Assembly (NCBI GenBank): GCA_963931925.1
Contig: OZ007571.1
Location: 55,604,311 to 55,668,310, forward strand
Direction: 5' to 3'
Length of the DNA stretch: 64,000 nt
Origin: Onchidella celtica
Lineage: Eukaryota > Mollusca > Gastropoda > Systellommatophora > Onchidiidae
Made by a program: the position numbers and the translations under genes. Under the pieces are notes generated by a model, which was given only the letters and a program-made list of their open reading frames with translations, was not told where the DNA came from and made no database searches. Shown here piece by piece: positions 1-11,742 of this stretch (the stretch's first letter is position 1; each line of letters opens with the position of its first letter).

Positions 1-143
1 CCACCCTTTAAATCATTAAAAAGTTCCCTAAATTTTGGATATATTTCACACGGTTGTAGAAGGTCTCTCAAACCTCCAGTTTTGCAAATTTACTGGTATC
101 TGATTGATTCAAGGCTGCCTAAATTGGAAAACTGATCATGGGA

Positions 144-321
144 CCAGTAGCAGAACTACATTATTGGGACGCTGAAGTTTGAACTGTTATGTGGCCCCTT
201 CGCAACCAGCAGCAATAGGGTAACATCCAAAATTCACTCATTAAAACGATTTTTCAGGGCCTCTCTGGAATTAGAGGCCTGATGCTTAAGCTTCATTAAT
301 TTCATAGTAGGTCTGCCACAG
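144..321. mobile_element. hAT-like MITE, family 'CAGTGGCGGA', degraded copy 1
   Basis: Starts CAGTAGCAGAACTACAT and ends TAGGTCTGCCACAG, a decayed form of the inverted ends CAGTGCGGACTTAC / GTAGATCCGCCACTG seen at 7572-7728. The interior also matches that copy (phrases such as 'accagcagcaatagggtaac' and 'gcttcattaatttcatagta'). Assignment to hAT rests only on the CAGTG-type ends. A third copy lies at 9850-10015. Confidence 0.6.
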
Positions 322-1641
322 TTATCTCTGTACAAGCTCTGATATTCAACATTTGACGTAACCAGTTGTGTTTGGGGACAAAACCATTGGATATATTATA
401 TACATAGTGTTAAATAAGCCTATTTTATTTGTACATAAAAAGTTAATGTGAAGCCATTTGGCATTTCCTGTGCAGGGATTTGACTGGGCTAACATATCTC
501 ATTCAACGGTTGTGACTTGTAATTATCCATTCCTCAGACCCAGCGGTTGTCAGCTGACAAAGCTTTTTGTCCCTTCACCACAGTGCCTGAAGCTGTTTGA
601 AGTCACCTGGTGGCTTTTTTAATATTAGTCATTCCAGAGTCCTGTCCTCCCTAGTAATGTCTCCCCTGTTTTAGTGCCAGTGAGGCAAAACATTGTCAGC
701 TTTGATCAGGGAGATGGCTAATGCAGGGAAGTTGATGGAAGTTGATGAAAAAAAAAACAACCAAATCCATATTTATATATAACATCAGGATGTTGTAACA
801 TAAATTTTTAATTTTTGGAACACATTACTGTCAAAACATTCCTTGCACTGATTGGTTGTGATTCTTATGTAAGACATACAGCACGAACTTTTTACTATAT
901 ATTATTTTTTAAGAGATTAAGTTTTTTTTGTTATCTATTTTGCATACTCTTGACTGAAATATCTGTTAGAGATTCAGGAGAATCAGGTTGACACCAGCAA
1001 AAATTGAAGGCCAGTGAAAACAGAGAAGGTTCCTATCCTTATGCATTTCCATTAAAAAGTGATTCTCTTAGGTATAGAACAGTTTAACCTGTGAAAACAT
1101 GGTAATTGGCCATCAATCCTGTAGACTGTGGAACATTTGCAATGATTGAAATGAGTATACAAGAGATCTATATCCATGGCATTAATGGGTTCAATCTTTT
1201 TCAGTGGAAATGGTTAGAGAAGAACAACCTTTCAGATTAACCTTTCCCCTTGAAGTTACTTAATTTACATCAATGAGCTAGTATAATGCAATATTCGGCC
1301 AATTCTGTCTTCGCATCTGGAGTGAGATGTTTGGAACATGTGTTCAACTTGCACAATCAAAGATATTGACGAAATAATTTTCTTCTTTTTATAGCTCAAA
1401 GACTGGTGTGTAAAGTTTGTTCAATGAACCTCAGGAGCCAGCCACAATTTTTTAGCAGGTCATAGATTGCTGAAGTTAAGATTATTGCACTCAGTTATTG
1501 ACGTCAAGAATGTAGGTCTCTGTTTGCAGAAATTGAGACCAAAGCAGTTTTGTACAAAATGTTGAATAACCAATCTTTGCTGAATTTACTTGAGAGATAA
1601 AGTAGTGCACACCACTTCATAGGCTCAAGATCTCTTCACAA
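322..1641. other. intergenic, AT-rich, no gene seen
   Basis: No ORF with coding character, no splice-linked exon pair and no clear repeat was found here apart from short A and T runs. Confidence 0.5.
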
Positions 1642-1963
1642 CCAATAACCCTATGGAAATCTGACACGGAGGACTGACATCAAGTTTGCACATAGGGATG
1701 ACATCATTCCTATGTAGATCCCCTGGTTACAATATCGCGCCGAAGTGGGTTTGATATAGGGAACATGCCCCCTATGGTAATCCTACCAACCCTAGGAAAA
1801 TCTGAAGCATAGGATTGATGTCAAGTTTGCACACAGGAATGACATCATTCCTATGTGGATTTGCTGTTTATGACATTGCCCGACATCGGTTTGATGTACA
1901 GAATCTGCCCCTCCAGTAATCCTACAGAATTCTATGTCGGATTGACATAAGGATGCTGGCTGG
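1642..1963. mobile_element. Tandem dimer of the CCAGCCAGCATCC MITE family
   Basis: Two head-to-tail units of about 150-165 bp. Each holds 'catcaagtttgcacatagg..gacatcattcctatg', a 'gacatcg..ggtttgat' block and a 'taatcctac' block. The right end GGATGCTGGCTGGG is the inverted form of the CCAGCCAGCA start seen at 5793 and 9669; the left end is eroded. The junction of the units is near 1790-1800. Other copies are single units. Confidence 0.7.
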
Positions 1964-4794
1964 GTTGTTTGATGGTCTGAGATTTCAAACAGTGTTGGTT
2001 TGTACCGTCCTGTAACATTCCCCACTCACACATTGTCAGTAAGCACTTGGCCGTACTAGCCAGGCACCCTAATGCTTTTGTTCTTCATGTTTCAAGGCTG
2101 ACTTGGGACATAGCCTGGTGCTGCTTTGTCCATATTATCAGGTCACTGTCAACCTTCTGGTTCTGCCATAATGGTTGTGCATTTTCTACATAGCTCATGT
2201 AACTGGTATCAACTGCTTTCTGTAGATATATTCTGCTTGTGGCTTCATCTCTGGTCTCACTTCGATCCCCATTTATCTGCTGGATGAATGCATGGTTTGC
2301 ATGTGTATGTGCATTGCATCAGCATCAGACTGCTTGTTCTTTTAACCTTTTGCCATCTTTGGCAAGGTAGCGCTTTGATTTATGATGATTTCTTTGTGTG
2401 TTCAATGATGTATCTATACTGAGCTGTTTATTCTGGGAGAGGTCAGCGGTACTGCCTGTGGTCATGTGATTAATATGTAGTTTTTTATTGTTTATTTCTG
2501 AACGGTATGTCTATTCAACTAATCTTTCAGGAGAACATTTTCTCAAATGTCCTGATCCAGAAATATAATTATATTATAACAGGCATCAGTTCTTCAGTGA
2601 TTATGTAGTGGTATTCTCATTCCACAGACTTCCAGTCACATGCACACCCATACACTCTCACTCATGCCTATACATTTTATGTTATACATATACATTAAAC
2701 CACAAACCCTGTAGAATTATGTTCCAGGCCGACAGCTACCTTATCCTTTTCATATTGCGGGGCTCACAGCTCTTGCATGCCCACTGTACATTCCTTCTTT
2801 GTAGGGGCTATTACCTGCGGACGCACTATTTTGGAGGTGATTTTGAAAATTCATTTAGAATCACCTGACAAAGCTAGAGGATATTAAAATTTGGTATCAC
2901 TGGAAAGCTTCTCCAGAGAAGAATAATGACAGTCATATGTTTAAACATACAAAAAAAACAAAAACGGTATGCACTATGACACTGAATGTTATCTCAGGTG
3001 TGCAGCGTGCCACAAACAAGTGTGCCAGTGGCCACACCTCATGGGCGACCGATGTATCATTGGGTTGTAAGTCAGTCCGCGTCCAAAAGGTGCGGTGTGA
3101 TGTGACAAGGTTAAGAAACGAAGATCTTCACTAGACCTTATGGTCACTGTGATTCTCAAGCATAACGTTCATACATTTGCATGATCTGTATCTAGGAGTG
3201 ATTGTTGGCTGTGATGATTTGGCTGATATCCTGAACTGGACATCGAAATGCATGTATGGATTTTGACTGTAATTCTACTTTAGTTGGTTAACCATTTATA
3301 GTGGAGGAACCAAATACAGTGGGAACTTCTTGTTGAGGATACTGATACTCACAATGCAATCTCCACCACACTTCACACCCACTCACACTCAAAAAGATAC
3401 ATGCATGTAGATCTATACAGATTGGGAGGAAAAAAATGATGGCATGAAATGAATATGTAATGTGATTTTCGTTGCTTCATTTCTAACTTTTAAGGCACAG
3501 TCTTCTGGACTATGTCTTTTTTGTTATTTTGTTAATATTTTATCTTTTGTATGTTGGATGTGAACAATTGTATGAGGATTCCATGCAACATATGATTGCG
3601 GGGAAAAAAGTAAAAGTCTAAAAGTAGTAAATTTTTTACACTGCCATGCCTATAACTGGCTCAAATTGTGGACATGAACTGCATGTACTGGGTGCTTTTT
3701 AGTTAGTTACTTAATGTGCTGCTTCATCACATTGGAGCTGATACTTTTATCTGTCCAAATAATTTTTTATTTGTTTTAGGTTGAGGTCTGTGTAATTAGA
3801 TCAACATCATTTTCAGTTTACATTCTGCAAAGAACAAGTCCGTTTATTCAGAATAATTTAGACCCAAGAGAGGCAATTGATTTTGTTTTTTTTCGCTGTC
3901 TTTTATATTTTTGCATATTTTAAACATGTTTTATTCAGATATACATTTATTTCTTGAAGTTTCATTTCTGACGTTAAACGGCTTTGATGAATTGATGAAA
4001 TAAAATGACCAAATGTCTGCTTTTCAAATCAGATGCCAGTTGTCTTCGTTTTCTGTAGTTACATTTTTATTATTGTTTTATTCTTTGTTGATACTGGCAA
4101 CCGTATTTGTTGCCGATCTTCTTCTATCATTTGAGCGGAACTGAATTTTTATTTCTCTCCTGTTCTTGCATTTTCTTCTGGCTTTAAACCCCCTCCCTTT
4201 ATCTCACTGGCTCCCCCCACACCCTGGCTGTCACTCTCTTATCCGCACTCCTTTTTTTCATTGTTTTCTCTTCCTCTTTTACTCCTTTTTAAACCTCCCG
4301 CCACCAGACTTTTTCTGCCCATTCCTCCTCCCAATTTCTTTTTCTATCCTCACGAATTTACTCCCCCGACCTCAGCGCTAAGTAGTCGCCCTGGATGGAA
4401 GCAGAGAAACCCTTTGTCAATGTTCGTCATGTTTTAAAATGGAACTTACTTTACACTTGTGTTGGTGGTGTAAAGCCATGCTATGTCCAGACTATGATAT
4501 TATGCCTGTTTTTGTCGTGATATAGCATTTTAAGAGAATTACAAATTTCATCATATCGTAATTGCCACAAACACGCCTTGTAACGTCATAAAATCGACAC
4601 GGCCTGGCGTCCTAAACAGTTTCATATCGACTACTGTGTGTGAGACTTCTTTTTTTCTCCCCTTCCCTGCAATAAATAGTTGTTTTACCATACACCCCCA
4701 CTATAATTATTCCCTTACTCCATTGTCGCGACATCCGTGCTAATGAGTCATATCAACACATCACAGCAGGCCGAGGCAAGTGATACCGGGTAGT
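1964..4794. other. intergenic, no gene seen
   Basis: ORFs here are short and show no recognisable domain. 4150-4380 is strongly pyrimidine-biased on the plus strand, which explains the hydrophobic 71-codon frame there. I see no convincing exon, RNA gene or transposon. Confidence 0.5.
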
Positions 4795-5042
4795 GGGGAC
4801 GCGTTGGTCTAGAGCCAGGGGTGTCCGCCCCTCATGCTGAAGGCATCGGGTTCGTTTCCCGGTCGGTGCAGGGATGTTGGAAATTCGGGGGAATTTCCTG
4901 TCCCTGATCCTATGGTATGTAGGATCGAGCACCTATAGTCTTCTCGGATAAGAACGAAAAATTCGGATAGCCCACCTTGGCAGTTGGAAGTCGAAGAAGA
5001 GCAGGCATAACATGGCAGGTTGCCCGGGCAACATAAAAAAAG
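4795..5042 (+). mobile_element. tRNA-derived SINE, copy 1
   Basis: A tRNA-like head has a box A-like TGGTCTAGAG (4805-4814) and a box B-like GGTTCGTTTCC (4849-4859). The body includes 'gggatgttggaaattcgg', 'gatcctatgg', 'gtcttctcggataaga', 'ttggcagttggaagtcg' and 'ttgcccgggcaa', then an A-rich tail. The second copy at 53123-53455 shares both the head and the body. The head is degenerate as a tRNA, so this is a retroposed SINE and not a working tRNA gene. Confidence 0.8.
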
Positions 5043-5792
5043 TAATCTCTATCAACCCCACTCCCCACTCCCCACACCCCAAGGGATAGAAGAAGCATAC
5101 AAAAACAACAAGAAAAACAATAAAACTGAAAATCAGGGAAAAGAGAGGTGCAAATGCCAACAAAAATCCTCAACGCATGAAACGGTGTTGATCACAGCTA
5201 TCATCATAGCTGAATGTAGCTGCTTTCTGTAAACCCCTTTTCCACCGAGCACATTTTTCAAAGCTGGGGGTGAATTCTGCAGTCTACAGCAGCTCTGGCT
5301 GGCACTATGAGATCGAACTACCGGTAATGCTTCCACCTCAGTTTGTCTAATTGCTTTTAGTACAGGTGGGCCCATTGCCGATCAGATTATCGATTATTTT
5401 TTCAGGCCCCCTGCATGATTAGTGCGATTGATCTGCTGGAGACTGGTGGTCCTCGGGATTTCATGGGTGTAGGGGCTTGAACAGCTTGCTGAACATGTGT
5501 CCCATATGATCTGTTCTGTTCTCAACTCGTTGAATTTCATGAGTTGTTGGTGACAATGGTGGTGGTAATGGCACTGCTGTCTTTGTTTTAAATCCGACCT
5601 GGCTGAAGAAGGTTTCAAATTAGAAGTTAAAGCTGACTAGAAGACCGAAATACAAAACATCAATAAGGCTTATCTAATAGTCCTGAAACTACCGTAATCT
5701 ATACCAATCTTTTATGGACGATTAAAGAAACTACCGTATAAAACGTATGACCAGCTGGGAGATTCAGGATTTCAAGATTACACCAAGAATGC
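5043..5792. other. intergenic, no gene seen
   Basis: Only short overlapping frames on both strands without domain features. No clear repeat unit recognised. Confidence 0.4.
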
Positions 5793-6339
5793 CCAGCCAG
5801 CAGTCTTTCGGCATTTCGACATGTGGGATTGATGTCAAGTTTGCTTATAAAAACTAGTTGGCTCGCTGACTCGGTCAATACACGGATATGATTTTCAATG
5901 TTGCGTTTCGATCGCCAATATGGAACATGAGGCGCAGAACGAACTTTCCTGTCATACTTTTTAATTCTACTCTAAGAAAATGCGTCTGTTTTTTGTTGTT
6001 GTTTTTTTTCTTCCCCAGAGGAACATGTCGGAACACTTTCTTCTGTGCAACTCAGCTGTGGCTCAAAATCAACTAAAGTATTAAAAACATAGCGAACTTC
6101 AAGACCTTTTAAAATATGCCCATGGACACATTTAAATCTTTCTATAGATGCATAAAATGATAGTTTGTAGAATTTAAGGCTCAGTGGTTGAAAATCCTTT
6201 CATGATGACTAATGTTCCTACACAGATCTCCTGGTTACGACATCGCGCCGACGTCGGAAAACCGCCCCAAGGTAATCTTACTAACCCTATAGAAATCTTA
6301 TACAAATGTACGTCGGACTGACGTCGGGATGCTGGCTGG
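5793..6339. mobile_element. CCAGCCAGCATCC MITE copy split by an insert of about 358 bp
   Basis: The left half starts CCAGCCAGCAGTC at 5793 and keeps 'gggattgatgtcaagtttgc' until about 5849. The right half resumes near 6207 with 'gatgactaatgttcctac' and continues through 'ggttacgacatcgcgccgac' to the end GGGATGCTGGCTGG at 6339. In intact copies these two blocks are adjacent, so 5850-6206 is inserted sequence. The insert shows no obvious inverted ends of its own. Confidence 0.65.
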
Positions 6340-7571
6340 ATAACTATTAGAACTTTCAGTGCATCATTTACAAAGGCCTTTATCAGTCGGAAGATTTAAA
6401 GATCACAGAGAAGATTTCGAAACTCACAAAATGTTGAAGTACCGGTAGCTGGCCTACGGGCTGGCCCATCAACATGTTTGACGATTTACACAGACAGAAG
6501 AATTAGCACCCAGGTAATAAGGACCGACGTGTAAACCGAAGGATCACTTCGAACAGAAGAATTAGAGTCTTAAAACTTGAATTTCAGCGGATTTGTCAGA
6601 CTCGAGGAGTAACGGACGATCGAATTAAAAAGAATTAAAACCCACAAATCCTGAATAATAATTATAGTCCGGCCTGTCAGTCTCTTAGGCTAGGACCTAA
6701 GGATTACCCTGAATAAAAGAGTTAGATCGTTACAACTTTAATGCGCGGTGTCTTATCAGTTTCAAGAATTACGAAGCACATGTAGAACCGTTATGTCGAA
6801 TTTGCCTGGTGACGGCATTTGACTGAGAATTTATTTATTTTTTTTAGCAGCAAATAGAAGCAGTTGATTGTGTTCTGATAACAACATATAAGCCTCGTCT
6901 CTTTTGATTTTATGTCGTTAACGGGCCCCCACTGTGCATGACATCGTGTGTGTGTCTGATACGGAAGTTTAAACACCATTAATAGTCACCAAACCTCTTC
7001 ATCCACATTGCTTCTGGGCTCTTCCAAAACCACATCTATGACTGGTGTTTACTTTGCTGAGGAGAATTTACTGATCTATTATTAATTATCCTGTAGTTAA
7101 TACATCAACCACCCCCCACCCCCCCCCCCCACCCCCGAAAAAAAAAACGGTTCCCCAAAATTCGTCTTGGGCTTGACCCTCGCCTCATCGTCATGGCTCA
7201 AGAAAAACAAAAGAAAGAGGAAAAACAAAACAAACAAAAACGCTCAGCTTTTATGAGGTATTAAAATTTAAACATTACTTTCGCTCTGACAGATCTCTGC
7301 CAATAGAACAATAGGACGTAGCCAGAAAAATATCATATGACCTGTCTGCCATCAGCCGTAGGGACAGGCAAACTGCCAAAGGTCCAAGTCCTGCGCGTGA
7401 ACTGCGGGCCAACAGTGTAAAGTACGTCCAGGTCTCTCTACACGGATTAGCACTTCTTAGTCTTAACTTCACGCTTTACAGGGCGTCTTCACACAGGAGA
7501 CTGAAAACACACCACACTTCGACACTGTGACCTGTATTGGTCATTAGCGCGGATACATTATGTTCAGGGCA
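6340..7571. other. intergenic with C-rich and A-rich runs
   Basis: No gene seen. A C-rich run (about 7110-7135) is followed by an A run. Short frames elsewhere lack domain features. Confidence 0.4.
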
Positions 7572-7728
7572 CAGTGCGGACTTACATTTTTGGGACCCTG
7601 AAGCTTGAACGGTTACGGGGCTTTTTCACAACCAGCAGCACTAGGGCAACTTCAAAAGACAAAAATCCCTCTGGGTTTAGGGACCCTGGAGCTTGAGCTT
7701 CATAAATTTCATGGTAGATCCGCCACTG
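7572..7728. mobile_element. hAT-like MITE, family 'CAGTGGCGGA', copy 2
   Basis: A 157-bp element from CAGTGCGGACTTACAT to ATGGTAGATCCGCCACTG; the ends are imperfect inverted repeats of about 16 bp. The interior matches the copies at 144-321 and (inverted) 9850-10015, with 'ggaccctg..gcttgaa' and 'cacaaccagcagca' in common. Non-autonomous; no transposase sequence is visible. Confidence 0.7.
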
Positions 7729-7975
7729 TAATAGTGTAACATTTATTTCGACGTTTAATCTAGGAACCAAAACCTGTTTTAAACTTACAAATTAAGTACG
7801 TAATCCTGTACTACGTGTCTCCATCATTTCTACTTCTGGCAATATTCCTGTCTTTAGCAGGTCCAACAGCACACGCTTTTATTTAGCTTTTTTTTTTTTC
7901 ATGAACTTATTTGGTTATATCTTTCTTACAACGAAGTTTTTTACAGGTCCTAAAAAGTGATGTATCAAGTTTGAG

Positions 7976-8190
7976 TAGGGATCGGCAACCTTTAAGAGAA
8001 GAGGGGACACACAAGGTTTGAAAGTCTCAACTGAATTCAACTTAAAAGTGAGCCGCAAAACGCATAAAGGTCGTATTAGTTGTATTTTTTCTTATCAAAA
8101 GATTTTTATCGGCAATTAAGAAAAGGAACAAGTCACAGATGAACGCTATAAGAGCCGCGTGCAGTTCCCAAGATGCAGGTTGCCGACCCC
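7976..8190. mobile_element. hAT-like MITE with TAGGGATCGGCAACC ends
   Basis: The left end TAGGGATCGGCAACC and right end GGTTGCCGACCCCA are inverted repeats 215 bp apart. The form CAGGGGTCGGCAACC is a common end of non-autonomous hAT elements in animals. The interior 'agagccgcgtgcagttcc' also fits that group. No exact 8-bp target duplication is visible, so the copy is probably old. Confidence 0.7.
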
Positions 8191-8762
8191 AATGAAACTG
8201 CGAAACGCGTATGCCCTATTCCACGAATGGCTACTATGAGCTCCGTTGTGAATACCCCTTGATACTCTCTCGTGTAATATGAACAATAATGTACGCTGTG
8301 CTCCTATACTATTGTCCCTCTTCTCTGTCTGCAGTTGGTGCCAAGTACCTGAAACTTGCGTTGCACCGCCTACTGCGAGTCCATGTAGTCTGAAGGCACC
8401 AAATACGTCAACGGTGGTGCTTTAATGGTAACGAGGATAAGTGTGGCAGAAATCCAGAAGAATTGATCTCTGTAAGAGTTTTACTTGACATAAACTGGCG
8501 CCATATGTTGTGTGTAAAAAGTAATTATTTGTTAAAATTTACCGTCCATTAATCACGACTTGGGTGTTCATTTAATTCGGTATCACGGAGTTGTCTTTGC
8601 TCGTGAATTGATCTGTTCCTGTATTCATTAAGGTAACTGTGAACTCTTAAATGTTTTGCTATTTTTATAATCACTTGCTGTCCACTAAAGATTTCCTCAT
8701 CTTCACCTTATTTGATCTTTCATTCATTCTATCTCTCGCATTTTCCTCTCTGTTCACGCACC

Positions 8763-8834
8763 TCTCTCTCTCTCTTTCTCTCTCTCTCTTTCTGTCCCTC
8801 TCTCTCTTTCTCTCCCTCTCCTCTTCTCCCTCTC
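8763..8834 (+). repeat. (CT)n-rich microsatellite
   Basis: Interrupted CT/TC tract; it explains the Ser/Leu-rich frame covering it. Confidence 0.9.
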
Positions 8835-8950
8835 ATCTTGTTGGTCGCTTTCTTTGTTGCTTGTTTCTGATTTGAAGAAGAAAGTTATGAATTTCACTTA
8901 CAGCATCATTTCATCATACCACGTCTGTCAGCCTACTTATCTCTAAGGCC

Positions 8951-9031
8951 TGTGTGTGTGTGCGTGTGTGTGTGTGTGTGTGCGCGTGTGTGTGCGTGCG
9001 TGTGTGTGTGTTTGTGTGTGTGTGTGTTTTT
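8951..9031 (+). repeat. (GT)n microsatellite
   Basis: Interrupted GT tract of about 80 bp; it explains the Cys-Val repeat frame covering it. Confidence 0.9.
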
Positions 9032-9668
9032 ATTCTGCACTCTTGTTTATTGTTCTCTACCCCATGGACAAATTCCCAGAAATTACTTTCCGCCCAATGA
9101 GAAAGTGATAGCGCTTATAATGTCGGGGTACCGATCAATCTCACTGTTGGTCCAGTGTATGACACTAATCCTTTCCATACAGAAACTGTCACTTCTGGAT
9201 TTCAACCAGTTTTACATGTACCTGGATCAGATTTGGGCATCATGAGTGTCGTCTTGTCCTCCCCAAAGCTAGCCATTTTCGCCCCGCGTAGTTGGTGTTT
9301 TGTCGGAAGACAAAATCATTGTTAACATTTCTTTTTAGTCATGGAATAAACACTGAGAAACCATGGTAACGCCGTGTTTGACCAGTTTGGGAAGGAAGAG
9401 CTTTTTGTTTGTTGTATGTTTTTTGTCTTTTTTTTTGGTGGTTGGGGGGGGGGGGGGGTAACAGATTTACCTACCCTCATCTCGAACTTAAAACATGTAT
9501 ACTCGACTCACACGGCGCAAAGAAAGATTCAAACCCAAGATGGGATGGGAATGGGAAGACAGAAATGCTTATTCTATTATTCATAACAGGCCTATTTAAA
9601 CAACAAAAATTTGTTTCATATGTCAATAAATACTCCACTGAACTGATAATTAAGGATTCAGCAATGAC

Positions 9669-9849
9669 CCAGCCAGCAATCCTATGGAAATCAGATGCAT
9701 AAGATTGGCGGCAAGTTTGCACATAGGAATGACATCGTTCTTACGTAGATTCGCGCCAACATCGGTTTGATGCAGGGAACCCGCTCCTACGGTAATCCTA
9801 CCAACCCTACCAAAATCCTATACAAAACTACGCCTGATTGACGCAGGGA
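9669..9849. mobile_element. CCAGCCAGCATCC MITE, copy at 9.7 kb
   Basis: Starts CCAGCCAGCAATCCTATGG. The interior has the family blocks 'gcaagtttgcacatagga', 'gacatcgttcttacgtag', 'ccaacatcggtttgatgcag' and 'taatcctaccaaccctacc'. The right end 'gacgcaggga' is shortened where it meets the hAT-like element that begins at about 9850. Confidence 0.7.
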
Positions 9850-10015
9850 CAATGGCGGATATATTAAAGTAATGAAACTTAAAGCTTCAGGGCTCCTAAT
9901 ATCGGAAGAAAGCTTTTAATGAGTGAATTTTGGATGTTGCACTACTACTGCTGGTTGCGAAGGGATCCCGTAACAGTCCAAGATTCAGTGTCCCAAAAGT
10001 GTGGGTCCGCCACTG
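9850..10015. mobile_element. hAT-like MITE, family 'CAGTGGCGGA', copy 3 (inverted)
   Basis: Runs from CAATGGCGGATATA to TGGGTCCGCCACTG. The interior is the reverse complement of the copies at 144 and 7572, for example 'actgctggttgcgaaggga'. It abuts the end of the MITE at 9669-9849, so one inserted next to or into the other. Confidence 0.65.
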
Positions 10016-10139
10016 CCTAAGGAAGCTGGCTAGTGGGACATCACAGAAAATGTGACAAGCCGCTCAACAACTCACAAAATATATTGTGTGTGTGACGTTC
10101 TGGTGTCACGCCCACTGATTGTGTCCAGCCAGTTGATTC

Positions 10140-10522
10140 GGAGCAGACCACAGACTAATAAATTAACCAGACTGGAAACACGAGCTTCGGGCTGTGTCGT
10201 TTTTTACGGAATTTCCCGAGCGACGACTGTATAACCAACATGGCCGCCGCTCGGGAAATTCCGATTCTAGTTCTATCTGCAGTAGAAATTTCTTTTCATT
10301 TGTCAAGATTGGTTGTACATGTATTAATTTCTTGGTGCGGAACCAAACTTCCGCGTTCAGTAGGCGCGTCAAAATGGTGTCATTCACAATTGTAGCTATG
10401 CTGAAGCGTCGGTCGTTACCTTAAACCTAATATGGCGGATGGTTCATGACCTTTCGCTGTTTTGTGACGTCACACAATGGTATCGTCCAGTCTGGTTAAT
10501 TTATTAGTCTGTGGAGCAGACC
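10140..10522. mobile_element. 363-bp TIR element with perfect 27-bp ends and 10-bp target duplication
   Basis: The inverted ends at 10150-10176 and 10486-10512 are identical over 27 bp (outer bases ACAGACTAATAAATTAACCA). They are flanked by an exact direct repeat GGAGCAGACC (10140-10149 and 10513-10522). A 9-11-bp target duplication is typical of Mutator-like elements, so a MULE-type MITE is the best inference; no transposase is present to prove it. The interior holds a second palindrome (arms 10207-10222 and 10248-10263), a TGACGTCA at 10465-10472, and ATGGCCGCC and ATGGCGGA motifs. Perfect ends and target duplication indicate a young insertion. Confidence 0.9.
10207..10263. repeat. Internal palindrome, 16-bp arms, carrying two kB-like words
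   Basis: CGGAATTTCCCGAGCG and CGCTCGGGAAATTCCG are perfect inverted arms around a 25-bp loop. Each arm contains GGGAAATTCC or its complement, which fits the Rel/NF-kB consensus GGGRNNYYCC. Regulatory activity is not shown by the sequence. Confidence 0.8.
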
Positions 10523-10989
10523 AAGTGTGCGGTTGCGACAGAGGTCACAGAAATGACTAGAAGATAATGCACCAGCCTTGTATATTATTTCCTAAATTTT
10601 ATCCTGTTCTCTCTCTTTCGAGCCTATCTGAGTCTGGCGCAAACGAACTGCAGTGTCGGTCATAACTGTCGATTTTGCCTCCACTCCCCCCCCCTCCCCT
10701 CCCCTAAATACACACACACAAACACACCCATGCTCATGCTTTCCTTTCTTTTGTATTACAATCAGCATAAACTCCTATATATAGCTCTACATTGATGCAT
10801 TATGTCTTTGTTTTGACAGGGGCTGTGCCAGTGTCATGTTTTTGTCTCCCAACCTTTTTTTTTTCTCCATTTTGCTATATGATTTGTGTGACACAAACAG
10901 GAGATAAAATCTATTCATAGACCCAAAATACTGATAACTTGAAGATAGGAGGCAACAGTAGGTGGCGTACCTGATCGTACTTTAAGGCA

Positions 10990-11192
10990 CAGTTTCTCAA
11001 CATCGTTTGTCCCACACCCAAATTCAAGTTGGAAAAAAAACAACAACAACACCACGTGCGCCCTGCCATGGTCGGACAAAGCTAATATACAGGATATCCC
11101 TATGCCTCATCCTGAAGTCCCATCCCTCACCAACATATTGCCACGCCCCACCGGTGTGTGGGGCATGCACCCCACCTTGAGAAACACCAGTG
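10990..11192. mobile_element. Possible degraded hAT-like element
   Basis: CAGTTTCTCAACATCG at the left and CACCTTGAGAAACACCAGTG at the right are imperfect inverted repeats of the CAGTGGTTCTCAAC type found at 47972. No target duplication is visible. Confidence 0.4.
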
Positions 11193-11267
11193 TCTTCATA
11201 CTGTATAATAATTATACTGGTATACTGTAAAAAAAAAATAAAAAAATTACCTTTTGTCCACGCTTCA

Positions 11268-11742
11268 CAGTCGTTCTCACCGTGGGCATTTTTTTTTTGT
11301 GGGGCGGGGGGGGGGGGGCGATTTTGATTTCCTTGGGGGGAGGGGGGCGAAGAAACGGGCGACGATGAAAGAGGGCGATAGAGGGGGTGCAAACGCTTAG
11401 TTCATGAACGTAGGACTATTTGGGGGCAAATACAGGCGCAAACCACTGGTTTGTTCAGCAGCAGGTGTAGATGGGTTTTTATAACAGTTTTTGTTTTTTT
11501 AGTGCATTTGATAAAGAATGGTTTCTATTTTATTATGAGTAATCAACACGCCCATTGTCATTAATAAGCCTTTGAAACACTTAACATCATATTATTATTT
11601 TGCAGGTACCCTGTCTTCTTGTGAAAATAATGTATCCGTTGCCTTTGAGTAAGGATTTGGGGGAAGGGTGGGGGAGGGAATGGGGAGCGGCGATGAAAGA
11701 AAATTTGGATAGATTGCAGGAAAATGGCTTGAGGTTTACACC
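11268..11742. mobile_element. hAT-like (CAGTGGTTCTCA) element, diverged copy
   Basis: The left end CAGTCGTTCTCAC resembles the CAGTGGTTCTCA end at 47972. The shared interior includes 'gcgattttgatttcc', 'gacgatgaaagaggg', 'gggcaaatacaggc' (compare 'gagaaatacatggc') and 'aatgtatcc'. The right end 'gcttgaggtttacacc' is a decayed TTGAGAACCACTG. The G-rich interior makes meaningless proline-rich frames on the minus strand. Confidence 0.6.

Noticed and set aside
4795-4866. tRNA gene
   Set aside because: A and B boxes are present but the cloverleaf is poor and it continues into a SINE body shared with 53123-53455.
8952-9245. Cys/Val-repeat frame
   Set aside because: Translation of a (GT)n microsatellite.
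11024-11392. 122-codon minus-strand frame rich in Pro
   Set aside because: Arises from poly-G and G-rich hAT-like sequence on the other strand; no domain.
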